From Incurvaria masculella (taxonomy: Eukaryota; Arthropoda; Insecta; Lepidoptera; Incurvariidae): DNA of 64,000 bases. Location of the stretch: positions 1,375,021-1,439,020 of the forward strand of contig OX335642.1 of the NCBI GenBank assembly GCA_946894095.1. The letters run 5' to 3'. Below, piece by piece: positions 63,213-64,000 of the stretch (position 1 is its first letter; each line of letters starts with the position of its first letter). The notes below the pieces were generated by a model. The model had not been told where the DNA came from. It did no database searches and saw only the letters and a list, made by a program, of their open reading frames with translations. The position numbers and the translations under genes were made by a program.

Positions 63213-64000
63213 ATTTCACCAACACTGAATGTTGTAACGCCCTTGGGCGGAAGACCATCAAATGCCCCCACAACCTTGACATTACATTTAGAAAAAAACT
63301 TTATTAAATGTAACCACACGTTTATGGCGCATAAAACTTAGTTTACTTTGGCAATGCGCGTTACAACTTTTATTAATAAACATCGGACGATTCGCGGAAA
63401 CTCACGTCACATCTGGCCTGGGGTTTTATTGGCCAGATTTGATGACGTCATGTCCGACTGCTGACTTTGCAGTTGAATAGACGATGATCGAGCAGGTTTT
63501 TTTTAAATAAAAGAGAAAAGTTTTGCCAAACACCACCAAGAAAAATGTATTTCAAGACAAGTGATTGTCTTATTATACAATTTTCTTTGACATCCAACCT
63601 AACTGTACTTAATTAAAATTACATTCAGACTCTAGCTATAACAAGCTAATTATTAAGCTAGTTATAATTGTTAAACCAAACATAAAACACACACTGTTAT
63701 TAGAAGGAACATTAAGGGCTGAGAATTTTAATCAGCAGCCTTCTGGTTATGTAATATTTCTGCTTATTTGAACATGAAATAAATAAGCAAAAATTTTTAT
63801 GTATTATGTTTAATTACACAGTTTGTTTCCTGAGCTGACCCCAGGGGCATGGGCTGTCGAGGCTTTGTCGGTCGTCCCCTTTACAAATTATATATTATAT
63901 TAAAGATAAAATCCGAAAGAGATAATATTAAATTTTACATTATAAAATTATTTCGGAAAATTAAATTAAATTTTAAAAATCATCCGATTGAAAATAATAA
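63213..64000. other. Unassigned AT-rich stretch
   Basis: It contains a hairpin (atctggcc ... ggccagat, about 63411-63441). Otherwise nothing recognised up to the window end. Confidence 0.35.

Noticed and set aside
1..64000. CRISPR arrays, bacterial operons or ribosome-binding sites
   Set aside because: None seen. Content is eukaryotic and insect-like; spaced-repeat patterns are dispersed transposons.

Overview
The window reads as nuclear DNA of a ditrysian moth or butterfly. It is AT-rich and I recognise no complete host gene. Repeat families that I associate with Lepidoptera recur along its length: repeats with 'GGGTTCCGTACCC' and 'CACTTGGCCGGTTTTT' ends, SINEs like the HaSE1/HaSE3 elements described in Helicoverpa armigera, RTE-type LINE 3' ends with TGAC tails, and a TTAGG-type telomeric motif. 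The HaSE comparison is from memory and unchecked. Nearly every long open frame belongs to a retrotransposon.

Layout. 1-10 kb: dispersed repeats, a 557-bp fold-back element (5412-5968) inside an older repeat, a SINE carrying a LINE tail insertion, and a head-to-head Helentron-like inverted repeat. 10.9-17.2 kb: a Jockey/CR1-type LINE on the minus strand, split by a Ty3/gypsy LTR element (12069-16751) whose two LTRs look identical. 18.9-25 kb: five Helentron-like copies (two nearly in tandem), a tRNA-headed SINE, a 5S rRNA-headed SINE with the same body, and a LINE-like repeat whose TTAA site is empty. 26-30.3 kb: SINE pieces, a hairpin with a telomere-like core, a mariner-like transposase remnant and an RTE 3' end. 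30.3-37 kb: mostly unassigned AT-rich DNA with small inverted-repeat elements. 37.5-42.3 kb: a non-autonomous Helitron with a very G-rich core, a SINE cluster and LINE 3' fragments. 42-51 kb: sparse, with Helentron-like copies and two unexplained GC-rich patches. 50.5-53.6 kb: two TTAA-flanked MITEs, one sitting in the paralogue of the empty site at 24462, and a full 5S-headed SINE. 53.7-58.2 kb: a CR1-type LINE with an intact-looking ORF1 and reverse transcriptase but no N-terminal endonuclease. 58.7-59.9 kb: an internally deleted LTR element. 60.2-62.7 kb: a terminal-inverted-repeat element, then a palindrome of about 1.9 kb made of two fold-back elements head to head, each with a GC-rich cargo.

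What stands out: (1) the dimeric fold-back palindrome with GC-rich cargo and splice-donor-like termini; (2) two SINE types in one window that share body and tail but carry tRNA or 5S rRNA promoter heads; (3) insertion histories readable from filled and empty paralogous sites in the same window; (4) an LTR element with identical LTRs but a broken integrase.

Limits: all boundaries come from reading by eye. I computed no identities, and family names for non-coding repeats are inferences.
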